Counted from the stretch's first letter, positions 33,665-43,990 are shown. The stretch is 64,000 nt of DNA from Flavobacteriales bacterium (GCA_023957375.1 JAMLHB010000001.1:1776245-1840244); one strand, 5' to 3'. The notes: generated by a model not told the origin, from the letters alone. Numbers and translations: made by a program.

Positions 33665-36600
33665 AGCCCACCATGCCACATAGCAAGCTTCGCCACGCCC
33701 TGTTGGGCATGGCGCTGTGCGCCTTGTTGCCCTTGCAGGCCCAGTTAGTCATCAACCAATCGCTAGCACCGACCACCTTGGTGCAGAACCACCTGATGGG
33801 GCCCAGTGTATTTGCCACCAATGTCACCTACAACGGTGTGTCAGGGAATGTACCCGTACAGCCAAGTGGATCCGTGATCGGCGAGATCGCCCGGTTCAAT
33901 GGAACCAACACGGTGCTGGGCATGAACGGAGTGGTGCTGTGCACCGGCAGCGCCACCTATATGCTGGACGGGCCCAATAACTATTTAATGCCGGCGGTGG
34001 GCGGAATAGGCGGTGGCGGATTCTGGACCAGCCCGGACATTGACCTGAGCCACCTGACCGCATGGCCCCTTTGGCAGGTGACCGGCGGCGGCAACATCGG
34101 CAACAAAAGCGTGCTGGAGTTTGATTTTGTGCCCACCAGTGACATGATCAGTCTGCGCTACGTGTTCAGCTCCGAGGAATATGAACGCTGGGTGTGCAGC
34201 CAGTACAACGACCCCTTCGGCTTCTTCATCAGCGGGCCGGGCATCAATGGCCCGTACAGCAACAATGCGATGAACATCGCCTACATCCCGGGCTCCATGT
34301 CCGTGGTGTCCATCAACACGGTGAATAACGGCCTGATGAACGCGGGGAGCGCCAATGGACCCATGCTGGCCCCCTTCATGTACTGCTTCCAGGCAGACCC
34401 CAACTGGCAAGCCAATTCAGCCTACTACCGGTACAACGGCGGCCAGTGGTTCGTACCGCAGCCTCCGGGCGCCTCGCCACAATTGGAGGCCCCCTACAAC
34501 ACCGACCCCTACTACATCCAGCACAACGGGCTCACCGTCACCCTGACCGCCAGCGCCGCCGTGCAGTGCGGCCAGATGTACCACATCAAACTGGCGGTGG
34601 GCAACGCAGCCGACAATAAATTCGGTTCCGCCGTTTGGCTGGAAAAAAACTCCTTCACCAGCAGCGACCGCTTCAAGCTCACCGTGGACCCCGCGGTGAA
34701 CGTGGAGTACAACCCCACAGACACCACCCTGATCGAGTACGACTGCGACAGCGTTCGCCTGCGCTTCCACCGCTTGGGCGGATTCTACTTGGACGAGTGG
34801 CTGCAGATCGCCGTGGAGGGAACCGCCACCAACGGCGTGGACGTGGTGCCCACCATCATCGACAGCGTGCACTTCAACCAGCTCGATTCCTTCGCCATCG
34901 TCCCCTTCAAGGTGCCCGTGGATGCCGACGGACCCGAGAACCTGATCATCAAGATCATCACCTGCAACGGCGCGAAAGTGCAGACCTACGAATTCCCCAT
35001 CGACCAGCGACCACCCCTGGAAGTGGACCTGCAGGACACCGCGCTGACCTGCCCGGCCACGGTGACCCTCACCCCCACCGTGACCGGCGGCGGTGACAAC
35101 CCGGCCGAGTACACCTACCTCTGGAACACCGGGGAGACCACCCCCAGCATCACCCACTTCGTGGACCAAACCACCCAGTTCTGGGTGCAGGTGAAGGACT
35201 GCTGGAGCCAGGCCGTTACCGACAGCGCTTGGGTGACCCTGCCCGACTACCTGCCCCTGGAGATCACCCTTACCCCGGACACCGCCATCCCCTGCTTGGG
35301 CAACGCCGACCTGATCGCCAGTGCACAGCACGGAGCGGGCGGATATACCTACCAGTGGGCTTTGAACGGACAGGTGATCGGCACGGACTCCCTGCTCAAC
35401 GTGCCGCCGGCCATTCCCCCGGTGTACTACACGGCCACCGCTACCGACCTCTGCGGTACGCAAGTGAGCGATTCGGTGCTCGTCTCCTATGCACCGCCCG
35501 TGCCACTGGTGCTGGACTTGACACCGGACACCGCCATCGCCTGCTTAGGCAATGCCGACCTGGTCGCACAGGTGACCGGAGGCGGTGGGCTGATCTCCTA
35601 CTCCTGGACCCACAACGGCGGCGTGGTGGGAACGGACAGCATCCTCAACGTGCCCGCAGCAGACCATGAGGTGTACACGGTGAACGTAAGCGACCAGTGC
35701 GGGCAATCCGCGCAGGGGCAGGTAACCGTCACCACCGGGCCCACGCCTCCCTTGGTGATCGGCGCCGTGGGCGATACGGTGATGTGCGCAGGCATGCCCA
35801 TGGTGCTCAGCGTGATCTCGGTTTCAGGCGGCGGAGGCGCCTACAGCTACGCCTGGAGCCCCAACGGTACAGGCCCCGGCGACGGGCCCGACCTGCACGT
35901 GCAGGTGGATGACGACACCTTCTTCACCGTCACCGTTACCGACCAGTGCGGCAACACCACCGACACCACCCTGTTGGCCATGGTGCAGGACTTCGCCCCC
36001 CTGCAGGTCACCGTGCCCGGCGACACCACCGTGTGCCCCGGGCAAATGGTGCCCCTGTGGGTGCAGATCGAGGGCGGCGCGGGCGGCTACCAGGTGGATT
36101 GGCCGGGATTGGGTACCGGCACCAACCTCAACTGGACCGCCAACCAGGGCGGGCGCAACATCACCGTGCTGGTCTCCGATGCCTGCGGAAACACCGCAAC
36201 CGCCGCCGTGGATGTCTCCACCTTCCCCGCCGCAGTGGCCATCAATGCACAGGAACTCGCCGAGGGCGTGTGGAACTTCATCGGCACCACCGACCCGCCC
36301 ACGGGCAACGAGGTGGCCTGGGACTTCGGCGACGGATCCATCGCCACGGGCGCCCTTGCCGTGAGCCACACCTACACCGACTACGACGCCCACTGGGTGC
36401 TGCTCACCATCACCACCACCGACGGATGTACCGCCGCCGACAGTGTACAAACGCGCCCGCCGGCGGCCACCATCTTCTTCCCCAACTCCTTCACCCCCGA
36501 CGGCGACGGCTTCAACGAAACCTTCGGCGGGGTGGGCAAGCTGGTGGATCAATATGAACTGATCATCTTCGACCGCTGGGGAACCATCGCCTTCGAAAGC

Positions 36601-36738
36601 CACAACATCAACCAGCAGTGGGATGGCCGCATCAAGGGCGAGGAGGCCCCCATCGGCGTGTACCCCTACCGGTACCGCGTGAGCGGCCTCAAAATGCCCC
36701 TACACCAAGGCTTCGGCCATGTGACATTGATCCGATGA
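33661..36738 (+). CDS. Adhesin cassette 2, gene B: choice-of-anchor L protein with CHU_C terminus
   Basis: 1025 residues. Signal peptide (~1-28, LCALLPLQAQ), choice-of-anchor L domain (~29-325; LEFDFVPTSDMISLRYVFSS, FGFFISGPGINGP, VSINTVN), conserved middle domain, PKD/Ig-like repeats, and the CHU_C end (PNSFTPDGDGFNETF, FDRWGTIAF, GHVTLIR). From about residue 325 on it is nearly identical to the cassette 1 protein; before that it is a diverged homolog. The stop overlaps the start of the protease gene (ATGA at 36735-36738), so the adhesin pair and the protease are translated in a coupled chain. Confidence 0.9.
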   Translation: MKPTMPHSKLRHALLGMALCALLPLQAQLVINQSLAPTTLVQNHLMGPSVFATNVTYNGVSGNVPVQPSGSVIGEIARFNGTNTVLGMNGVVLCTGSATYMLDGPNNYLMPAVGGIGGGGFWTSPDIDLSHLTAWPLWQVTGGGNIGNKSVLEFDFVPTSDMISLRYVFSSEEYERWVCSQYNDPFGFFISGPGINGPYSNNAMNIAYIPGSMSVVSINTVNNGLMNAGSANGPMLAPFMYCFQADPNWQANSAYYRYNGGQWFVPQPPGASPQLEAPYNTDPYYIQHNGLTVTLTASAAVQCGQMYHIKLAVGNAADNKFGSAVWLEKNSFTSSDRFKLTVDPAVNVEYNPTDTTLIEYDCDSVRLRFHRLGGFYLDEWLQIAVEGTATNGVDVVPTIIDSVHFNQLDSFAIVPFKVPVDADGPENLIIKIITCNGAKVQTYEFPIDQRPPLEVDLQDTALTCPATVTLTPTVTGGGDNPAEYTYLWNTGETTPSITHFVDQTTQFWVQVKDCWSQAVTDSAWVTLPDYLPLEITLTPDTAIPCLGNADLIASAQHGAGGYTYQWALNGQVIGTDSLLNVPPAIPPVYYTATATDLCGTQVSDSVLVSYAPPVPLVLDLTPDTAIACLGNADLVAQVTGGGGLISYSWTHNGGVVGTDSILNVPAADHEVYTVNVSDQCGQSAQGQVTVTTGPTPPLVIGAVGDTVMCAGMPMVLSVISVSGGGGAYSYAWSPNGTGPGDGPDLHVQVDDDTFFTVTVTDQCGNTTDTTLLAMVQDFAPLQVTVPGDTTVCPGQMVPLWVQIEGGAGGYQVDWPGLGTGTNLNWTANQGGRNITVLVSDACGNTATAAVDVSTFPAAVAINAQELAEGVWNFIGTTDPPTGNEVAWDFGDGSIATGALAVSHTYTDYDAHWVLLTITTTDGCTAADSVQTRPPAATIFFPNSFTPDGDGFNETFGGVGKLVDQYELIIFDRWGTIAFESHNINQQWDGRIKGEEAPIGVYPYRYRVSGLKMPLHQGFGHVTLIR

Positions 36739-38378
36739 GCGTGGTCCAATTCCCTGCTTTGTTGCGGATCCGGTCAACTGCGCTCGCCGCTTTGTTGTGT
36801 GCGGCCGTATCGGCCCAAACGCCTTATGTGCAAGCTCCGCATTTCGATGCCCAGGCGGTGGCGCAGGACGATGAACAGCGGGCACTCGCAGGCGACCTGC
36901 CGTTGTACGGCCGGCTGATGCCCATCGATGCGACACCCGCTACCTCTGGCAGCTGGGCGGAGGAGGGACGCGATCGCGTTTGGCGCGTGGGCATCACTTC
37001 TCCCGGGGCGTTGGCCGTGGAGTGCTTTCTGGACCAAGCCGTACTCCCTCCGGGCGCATCGTTCCAAATGATCTCACCCTCCGGGCGCCCCATTGGCGAC
37101 CGTGTACATCCGGACCTCGCTGCGGACGTGCATGAATTCTCCACCGCCTTGGTGCCCGGCGATTCGCTGATCTTGGAATACCGCGAGCCCGTGGATGTCG
37201 ACTTCCAAGGCACCTTCCGGATCGCACAGATAGGCCATGCCTACCGTGATGTGGAATTTGATGCCTCGCGCGAGGGAACCTGCCATGTGAACGTGGCGTG
37301 CCATCCGGAATCGGACGGTTGGGAAGGCCCGATCCGTGCCACCGTGCGCATCAGCGTGGTGGTTTCGCAAGGCACCGGCTGGTGCTCCGGCACCTTGGTG
37401 AACAATGTGCGGCAAGATTGCGCGCCGTACATCCTCAGCGCGTGGCACTGTGGCCGCACCTCCACCACTGCGCAGTTCAACCAGTACAAGTTCTACTTCA
37501 ACTTCCAGTATGCCACCTGCACCGGCGGCAGTTACAGCACGGCCCAGTATGTCACGGGTTCGCAGTTGAAGGCATACAGCGACGATTATGCGCCGGAATA
37601 CCAAGGTCTTGGCGGTTCCGACTTCATGCTGCTGCGCACCAACGCCACCATCCCGTCCTCCTTCCAGCCCTACTGGGCCGGTTGGGATGCCACGAACATC
37701 AGTTCGGTGACGGCCGACGGCGTGTGCATCCACCACCCCACCGGTGCACCCAAGCGCATCAGCAGTTACGCCCAAACGCTGGTCACCGGCCACCCCATGG
37801 CCTCTTCCGGCCTGATGAGCCACTACAAGGTGGTGTGGGCGCAAACCGAACATGGCTGGGGCATCACTGAAGTAGGCTCCAGCGGGTCCGGCCTCTTCAA
37901 GCAGATCAGTGGTACCGGCCCCGTGCTCATCGGCACCAACACGGGCAGCAGTTCCGGCATGAGCTGCTCCAACCACAGCGGCTATGCCTACTTCGGCAAG
38001 ATGAGCTACCACTGGACGAACAACCCCAATGCGGCCAACATCAAGCTGAAGCCTTGGCTGGACCCTGACAATACCGGCACGCTGGTGCTGGCGGGAAGCG
38101 ACCAGCCTTGTGCGGCCGCTTCCGCCATTGGGGAAACTGCTTTGCGGGGTCAAACGCTGCTGTACCCCAATCCGGCAACCGATCGGGTTTTCCTCAGCGG
38201 CATGGGCCCCGTGCACTACCAGATCACGGACCTTGCCGGGCACATCCTGCGCAGGGGCAAGGCCAATGAGGAACCGGCCGGCATTGACCTGGCAGGTCTT
38301 GCTTGCGGCCTGTACATCCTGACAGCCATCACGGATCAAGGCGTGATGGCCCGGCAACCCTTCACCATTGCACCTTAA
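36735..38378 (+). CDS. Trypsin-like (lysyl-endopeptidase-type) secreted serine protease, T9SS type A
   Basis: 547 residues from the ATG at 36735, inside the longer open frame, with a signal peptide ending at LLCAAVSAQ (~28). A propeptide-like N-terminal domain (~30-190) leads to a chymotrypsin-fold domain (~195-455). Its triad is visible: His238 in LSAWHCGRT, Asp296 in GSDFMLLRTN and Ser383 in GSSGSGLF. Paired Cys (e.g. GWCSGTLV, QDCAPYILSAWHC, MSCSNHSG) suggest disulfides, as in Achromobacter-type lysyl endopeptidases. A type A sorting domain closes it (~475-547; LYPNPATDRVFL, ITDLAGHILRRG, LACGLYIL). Specificity for Lys is inference from the overall family. Its coupled translation after the adhesins suggests it may process surface proteins or released targets. 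Confidence 0.92.
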   Translation: MSVVQFPALLRIRSTALAALLCAAVSAQTPYVQAPHFDAQAVAQDDEQRALAGDLPLYGRLMPIDATPATSGSWAEEGRDRVWRVGITSPGALAVECFLDQAVLPPGASFQMISPSGRPIGDRVHPDLAADVHEFSTALVPGDSLILEYREPVDVDFQGTFRIAQIGHAYRDVEFDASREGTCHVNVACHPESDGWEGPIRATVRISVVVSQGTGWCSGTLVNNVRQDCAPYILSAWHCGRTSTTAQFNQYKFYFNFQYATCTGGSYSTAQYVTGSQLKAYSDDYAPEYQGLGGSDFMLLRTNATIPSSFQPYWAGWDATNISSVTADGVCIHHPTGAPKRISSYAQTLVTGHPMASSGLMSHYKVVWAQTEHGWGITEVGSSGSGLFKQISGTGPVLIGTNTGSSSGMSCSNHSGYAYFGKMSYHWTNNPNAANIKLKPWLDPDNTGTLVLAGSDQPCAAASAIGETALRGQTLLYPNPATDRVFLSGMGPVHYQITDLAGHILRRGKANEEPAGIDLAGLACGLYILTAITDQGVMARQPFTIAP

Positions 38379-38403
38379 GCACCAAGAACACCATTCCCCG
38401 CTC

Positions 38404-41157
38404 ATGACGATCGTCTCCCGCAACGCCTTCCTGTTCCGCCACCTTGCACTTCCGGCACTGTTTGCTTCAGGCATGGCCTTGGCCCAGGTGAGCTTGTACG
38501 ACTTCACGCAAAGCACCGAAACCTATACCGAGATCACCGCTGCCGACGGGGGATACGTTTTAGGAGCGCCCGGGCCGGCGGGACAGGTCGCCGCGGCTCC
38601 GCGCGCCTATCTGGACCCGCTCTTCCCAGGCGGCATTGCACAAAACAACCTGGCCTACTTCACGGACTACTCCGGCACCTTGCGTTCGGGCTTCCCCATC
38701 GGCTTCGACTTCACCTTCAACGGCGATGTCTTCGACCGCATCGGCATTTCGGAGGTGGGTTGGATCAGCTTCGGCAAATCCTCCGACGGGAATGAAGCCG
38801 TATGGTGCTACGCCAACAAGGACGGCTCGGCCATGATGCATGGCGACCCCTTTGTGCAATCGGCCTTCACCCCTCCGGGGCCGGTGCCCAACTACAAGCG
38901 CAACCGCGTGGCCGGCTTCGGCAACTCGGGCCTGCGCATGCAAAACTGGTCCAACACAGCCCCTCCCGGCCCCATTGGCGAACTGCGCATGGCCACCATC
39001 GGCACGGCCCCCAACCGGGTATGCGTGATCCAATGGAAGGATTTCGGCCTCAAGGGTGATTATGCCACCAGCTGGAACAAGATCAACTTCCAGATCCGCC
39101 TCAATGAAAACGGCAACACCGTGGACGTGCGCTTCGGCCCCATGGAGTGGGACCACCTGCTGAGCCGCCAGGTGGATACGCAGATCGGCCTGAGCGGACG
39201 CACCAACGAGGATTTCAACGGCCGGGTCACGGTGTATGAGCAACCCGCCTTCTTATATGATTGGAACACCACTGCTGCGGCACTGAGCACGGATACCACC
39301 TATTTCGTGTACTGCCACATGGCCACACCGGCCGTGGGCCAACCCAACAATTCGGGCATCCTTCCGCCCGTTGGCTTGAACTGGCGCTGGACGGCCGCTG
39401 TATGCCCACCACCAGCGTGGCCCTATGCCATTGACGACATTTCCTTCGACTATGCGCATGCCACTTGGGACGCCACCCCCGCTGGGGAATACGAATACTT
39501 CCTCACGAACACCACTTTCGTAGGCGGGCCGGAGGTATCCTCCGGAACCACCAGCGACCCCGAGGCCAGCTTCTTCGGCCTGGAGCCGTTGACGGACTAT
39601 TACCTCTTTGTGCGCAGCCTGTGCAACGGGGTACCTGGCGATTGGTCCGTCCCCACCCACTTCCGCACCATCGGCGGGGGGGTGATCAACTGCGACGGCA
39701 CGGCCACCTACGTGAACTACTGCACCCACCAGTACGACGCGATCGACTGGCAGTATGCCTCCGCCGACGGCTCCCAACTGCGCTTGGAGTTCCTCGGCGG
39801 GTTCCTTAGCAGCAACACGGCCGACAAAATGGAGATCTGGATCGACGGCACCCCGGACAGCGGGCCCGCCACCTATACCCTGACCAACGGCGATCCCACC
39901 GGCCTGCAGTACTTGGCCAACAGCAGCATCTGGATCCGGATCACCACCGACGTGGGAAGCTGCGAAAGCCAGAACTGGTTCCTGCCCTTCGAATGGCGCA
40001 TCGGCTGCAAGAACTGCACGGACCCGCTGGCGAGCTTCAGCCTGGGCGAGGTGGATTGCGACAACCAGCAGTATTACGTGGACGTGAACATCTTCTCCAT
40101 GGGCAGTTCCGCCACGCTCTCCTTGGAGAACAACCTCGGACTGCCCGCCACGGTAGTGTCAACCACGGGCATTCACCAGGCCGGCCCCTTCCCGGCAGGT
40201 CAAGGTGTGATCGTGACCGCACAAAACCCCGATAACGAAATGTGCTACGCGGCAAGCATCCAATTAGTGGCGCCCCCATGCGCGACACAGGATTGCGGGC
40301 CTACCACCTACACCCATTGTTACGACAACGACGAACATTCCCTGTGGGCCTACCAGGGTGAAGGCAATCAGAACATCGGCATCCGCTTCCTGGGCGGCAC
40401 CATGGCCCCCAGCGACATCCTTCAGTTCTACCGCAGCCAGAACCCCGATGACGACCCCAACCCGGTGGTCGCAGGCAGCCTCTTCAACAGCCTGTTCACC
40501 TCCGGGGCCATTGCCGGGGAGAACAGCCTGGTGATGGAACTGATCTCCAACAGCTCTTGGAGCTGCGCCACGCCCGACCCCGTGCAGGGCAGCACACAGC
40601 CTTGGACCTACGTGGTGGCCTGCTGGGACGGTTGCACACAGCCCAAGGCCACCTTTGCTGACAGCTGCCTCACCAGCACCTCCTACATGGTGAAGGTGAA
40701 CGTGACCGACCTGGGCAGCACCGGCAGTGTGACCATCACCAACACCAGCGGCGCCGCGCCGGTAACGGCCACCGCCACGGGCACCTACTTGGTGGGACCC
40801 TTCCAGGCCACCGTGCCCGTAACGGTCAACGTGGAGGGCGCCAGCATCCTGTGCACATGGACATCCAACCAGCGCAATCCCGACTGCACCGGCGTGGGCA
40901 TCGATGAGGCGGCCACCAGCCAATTGGGCATCTGGCCGAACCCCTCCAACGGCAGCTTCCGACTGCAACTCCCCGAGAACACGAACGGTATCACGGACGT
41001 CCAGGTCACCGACCTCACCGGGCGCACCGTCGCCTCCACACAGGTGGCCGTCAGGCAGGCCGAACTGCACTTGCAGCAACTACCCGCAGGCATGTACCTG
41101 CTCAACGCCACCAACAACGGAGTGCGCTACACCTCCGTGATCAGCATCCAGCACTAA
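38404..41157 (+). CDS. CUB/Fn3-like T9SS surface protein, array paralog 1
   Basis: 917 residues from the ATG at 38404 (signal peptide to LFASGMALAQ). Shared plan of the array: N-terminal beta-rich domain (~28-310) with PIGFDFTFNGDVFDRIGISEVGWISFGKSS-like and NRVCVIQWKDFG; an Fn3-like domain (~345-425, GEYEYFLTNTTF, VRSLCNG); a CUB-like domain (~430-540) ending GCKNCTDPL. A Cys-rich beta module, a second CUB-like domain and a second module follow. The type A sorting domain (~835-917) has IWPNPSNGSFRLQL, VTDLTGRTVAS and LPAGMYLLNA. The gene lies 25 bp after the protease gene. No enzymatic motif is seen; probably a surface-binding protein. Confidence 0.88.
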   Translation: MTIVSRNAFLFRHLALPALFASGMALAQVSLYDFTQSTETYTEITAADGGYVLGAPGPAGQVAAAPRAYLDPLFPGGIAQNNLAYFTDYSGTLRSGFPIGFDFTFNGDVFDRIGISEVGWISFGKSSDGNEAVWCYANKDGSAMMHGDPFVQSAFTPPGPVPNYKRNRVAGFGNSGLRMQNWSNTAPPGPIGELRMATIGTAPNRVCVIQWKDFGLKGDYATSWNKINFQIRLNENGNTVDVRFGPMEWDHLLSRQVDTQIGLSGRTNEDFNGRVTVYEQPAFLYDWNTTAAALSTDTTYFVYCHMATPAVGQPNNSGILPPVGLNWRWTAAVCPPPAWPYAIDDISFDYAHATWDATPAGEYEYFLTNTTFVGGPEVSSGTTSDPEASFFGLEPLTDYYLFVRSLCNGVPGDWSVPTHFRTIGGGVINCDGTATYVNYCTHQYDAIDWQYASADGSQLRLEFLGGFLSSNTADKMEIWIDGTPDSGPATYTLTNGDPTGLQYLANSSIWIRITTDVGSCESQNWFLPFEWRIGCKNCTDPLASFSLGEVDCDNQQYYVDVNIFSMGSSATLSLENNLGLPATVVSTTGIHQAGPFPAGQGVIVTAQNPDNEMCYAASIQLVAPPCATQDCGPTTYTHCYDNDEHSLWAYQGEGNQNIGIRFLGGTMAPSDILQFYRSQNPDDDPNPVVAGSLFNSLFTSGAIAGENSLVMELISNSSWSCATPDPVQGSTQPWTYVVACWDGCTQPKATFADSCLTSTSYMVKVNVTDLGSTGSVTITNTSGAAPVTATATGTYLVGPFQATVPVTVNVEGASILCTWTSNQRNPDCTGVGIDEAATSQLGIWPNPSNGSFRLQLPENTNGITDVQVTDLTGRTVASTQVAVRQAELHLQQLPAGMYLLNATNNGVRYTSVISIQH

Positions 41158-41211
41158 GCCATTCAGAAAACCACCTTGGCCGGGATCTCCCTTCCGGCCC
41201 ACTCGTGAAAA

Positions 41212-43908
41212 ATGAACAAGCTCTTCCACACAGCGACACTGCTATTCCTGCCGGTCTTGGCCAGCGCCCAGGTGAGCACCTATGAGTTCTCCGAATCCGT
41301 AGGCACCTATACGCCGATCACGGCCGCCGACGGCGGGGTGGCGCTGGGCGTGCCCACGTATTGGCCACACGTGAACAACAACCGCGCGTGGGTGAACAAT
41401 CCCTTCAATGACCCGGACGGCCAAGTGACGCAAAGCGGCTACTTGAATCCGGCCAACGGCCCCGGATATCCCATCGGTTTCGACTTTGAGTTCAACGGCG
41501 ACGTGTTCGACGTCATCGGCATTTCCAACGGCGGTTGGATCAGCTTCGGCAAATCCAGTGATGGCCTGCAGGCCGTATGGGTGTACAACTGGAACGGCAC
41601 CCCGGCGGGCGATCCGTTCAGGCAATGGGCCGCAGAAAATGCCGAACCGGGTCCCAACCCCACCTACCGCCGCAACCGGGTGGCCGGCTTCGGCAACAGC
41701 GGCCTGCAGCAGGTGGACTGGTCTTCCTTGGCGCCTCCCGGCCAAGTGTCCAAGTTGCGCATGGCCACCATTGGCACCGCCCCCAACCGGGTGTGCGTGG
41801 TGCAATGGGAGGACTATGGCTTGCGCGGCGATATAACCGTGGCCATGAACAAAATCAACTTCCAGATCCGCCTCAACGAAGCAGACAATTCGGTGGAAGT
41901 GGTCTTCGGTCCCCAGAATTGGGTTTCATCGTTGGGCCGCTACAAAAGGACTCAATGCGGCCTGAGCGGACGCAGCAATCTGGATTTCAACGGACGCATG
42001 ACCGTGTATGAACAACCGGCCTTCCTCTACGATTGGAACGCTACCGTAGCAGCGGACACCAACGCGGCCATTTGCCAGTTCGAACCTCCGCAGATCGGGC
42101 AACCGAACAACTCGGGCGTGCCCCCCGTGCTGGGCCTGACCTGGCGCTGGGACCCGCCCGTGTGCCCGCCGCCCGCATGGCCTTTCAACATGGACCAGAT
42201 CACCTTCGATGCCGCCCGCATCAATTGGCAACCGTCAAGCGCTGGGGAATATGAGTATTTCGTCTCCACCGAAAACAGCACTTCCGGGCCTGAAGTATCC
42301 AGCGGGACCACGACAGATACCGAAGCCAGTCTGTTCGGGCTCGATCCTTCCACCGTTTATTACGTTTTCGTGCGCAGCATCTGCGGAGGCGAACCCGGCG
42401 TCTGGTCAATGTCCGTATCATTCACCACCCTTGGTGGCGGCGTGGTGGTGTGCGATGGCGGGGTGGTGACCGAGGACTACTGCTCTTATCAGTTCAGCAC
42501 GAAGGAATGGCTCTATGTATCCGCCGATGGCTCTCCGCTGAAGCTGGAATTCGAAGGAGGTTTCCTGCAAGGCCTGGGCGGTGAATCATTCAAGCTTTGG
42601 GACGGGACCGCCCCCATAGGAAACGGCACATCCTTTTCGGGCGACCTCACCGGGAACTTCTTCAATGCGGTCAACGGGGCCATCTTCATCCGCTTGGTGA
42701 CCGTAGCCGGGGCCTGCCACGCGCAGGACTGGTACCTGCCGCTGCAATGGCGCATCGGCTGCAAGAACTGCACGGACCCGCTGGTGAATTACACCTTGGG
42801 AGACGTGGACTGCGACAACCAGGAGTTCTATGTGGACGTGAACGTCTTCAACTTGGGTTCTTCCGCCACACTGGAACTGGAAAACGATGCCGGCGTGGCC
42901 AGCACTACCGTGAGCACCACGGGCGTGCACGCCGTGGGGCCGTTCCCCGCCGGCAACCCCGTGGTGATCCGCGCGCAAAACCCGGACAATGCCATGTGCT
43001 ATTCGTTGGCCGCGCCTTTGGTGAACGAACCCTGTGCCATCGTGGGCTGCGACCTTGCCACCTATGAGCAATGCTCCGCTCCCAACGACGTGCGCCATTG
43101 GCTGGTACAGGGTGACGGCGCCCCCATCTCCGTGCGTTTCCTGCCTGGTTACTCGGGCTGGGACGCTACCGTGAAGGTGTACGATGGCGGTGATGAAATG
43201 GCCCCGTCCACCACGGTATCCAACAACGGCTACCTGGACAACCAAGTGGTCACCAGCACCAACCCCGCCAACCAGCTGCTGATCTATTATGCCGCCTCCA
43301 CATACCCGGACTATGCCTGCTCCGATGGCAATACCCTTCCGATGAAATTCATCACCGAGTGCGTGGATGCCTGCACCCCGCCCGCCGCCACCTTCACCGC
43401 CAACTGCATCTCCACCACGCAATTCGAAGTACTGGTGAACATCACCTCAATGGGTTCAGCGGCCACCCTTTCCATCACCAACGACCAGGGTGCGACAACC
43501 ATCACCGCAAGTGATACGGGGACTTACACGGCGGGGCCTTTCCCCTCCTTGGCCACGGTACAGCTGGAGGTGGAAGGCGCCAACACCATCTGCACGCTCA
43601 CCCGGCCGGGCCTGGTAAGGGATTGCAGCACCTGGACCGAGCCCGACGGCATCAGCGAACTGGCCAGCTCACCGCTCCGCCTCTTCCCCAACCCCTCCAA
43701 TGGCACGGTGCGGGTGGAATTGCCGGGCGCGGGGAAGGAACCGCTGCACCTGCGCGTGCTCGACCTCACCGGCCGCGTGGTGGCCCAGCAGCTGATCGAC
43801 GCACAAGGAACCACCCTGCATCTGGAGCAACTGCCCAGCGGATTGTATACCGTTGCGGCGTACGGAACCTCCGTCCGCTTTACGGCCCCACTGAGCATTC
43901 AACACTAA
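41212..43908 (+). CDS. CUB/Fn3-like T9SS surface protein, array paralog 2
   Basis: 898 residues; signal peptide MNKLFHTATLLFLPVLASAQ. Same domain order as the other array members: N-terminal domain with PIGFDFEFNGDVFDVIGIS, Fn3-like GEYEYFVSTENSTSGPEVSS, CUB-like region ending GCKNCTDPLVNYTLGDVDC, second CUB-like region, and type A sorting domain (LFPNPSNGTVRVELPG, VLDLTGRVVAQQ, LPSGLYTVAA). From the GCKNCTDP motif (~42760) to the sorting domain (~43790) it is nearly identical in DNA to the paralog at 47117-49801, while the N-terminal halves are clearly different. It lies 54 bp after paralog 1, with a small GGCCGG/CCGGCC hairpin between them. Confidence 0.88.
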   Translation: MNKLFHTATLLFLPVLASAQVSTYEFSESVGTYTPITAADGGVALGVPTYWPHVNNNRAWVNNPFNDPDGQVTQSGYLNPANGPGYPIGFDFEFNGDVFDVIGISNGGWISFGKSSDGLQAVWVYNWNGTPAGDPFRQWAAENAEPGPNPTYRRNRVAGFGNSGLQQVDWSSLAPPGQVSKLRMATIGTAPNRVCVVQWEDYGLRGDITVAMNKINFQIRLNEADNSVEVVFGPQNWVSSLGRYKRTQCGLSGRSNLDFNGRMTVYEQPAFLYDWNATVAADTNAAICQFEPPQIGQPNNSGVPPVLGLTWRWDPPVCPPPAWPFNMDQITFDAARINWQPSSAGEYEYFVSTENSTSGPEVSSGTTTDTEASLFGLDPSTVYYVFVRSICGGEPGVWSMSVSFTTLGGGVVVCDGGVVTEDYCSYQFSTKEWLYVSADGSPLKLEFEGGFLQGLGGESFKLWDGTAPIGNGTSFSGDLTGNFFNAVNGAIFIRLVTVAGACHAQDWYLPLQWRIGCKNCTDPLVNYTLGDVDCDNQEFYVDVNVFNLGSSATLELENDAGVASTTVSTTGVHAVGPFPAGNPVVIRAQNPDNAMCYSLAAPLVNEPCAIVGCDLATYEQCSAPNDVRHWLVQGDGAPISVRFLPGYSGWDATVKVYDGGDEMAPSTTVSNNGYLDNQVVTSTNPANQLLIYYAASTYPDYACSDGNTLPMKFITECVDACTPPAATFTANCISTTQFEVLVNITSMGSAATLSITNDQGATTITASDTGTYTAGPFPSLATVQLEVEGANTICTLTRPGLVRDCSTWTEPDGISELASSPLRLFPNPSNGTVRVELPGAGKEPLHLRVLDLTGRVVAQQLIDAQGTTLHLEQLPSGLYTVAAYGTSVRFTAPLSIQH

Positions 43909-43990
43909 CTTCGGCCCGGCCGGTGCGCAACTCTCCCTGTGCATCGGCCCGGTTCCCGCCAAGGAAAAACCGAGACACCGCACTCTCCCC

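Noticed and set aside
29481-36738. Diversity-generating retroelement or phase-variation invertase as the source of adhesin variation
   Set aside because: No reverse transcriptase, template repeat with adenine-biased changes, recombinase or inverted pair was seen; direct-repeat gene conversion explains the pattern.
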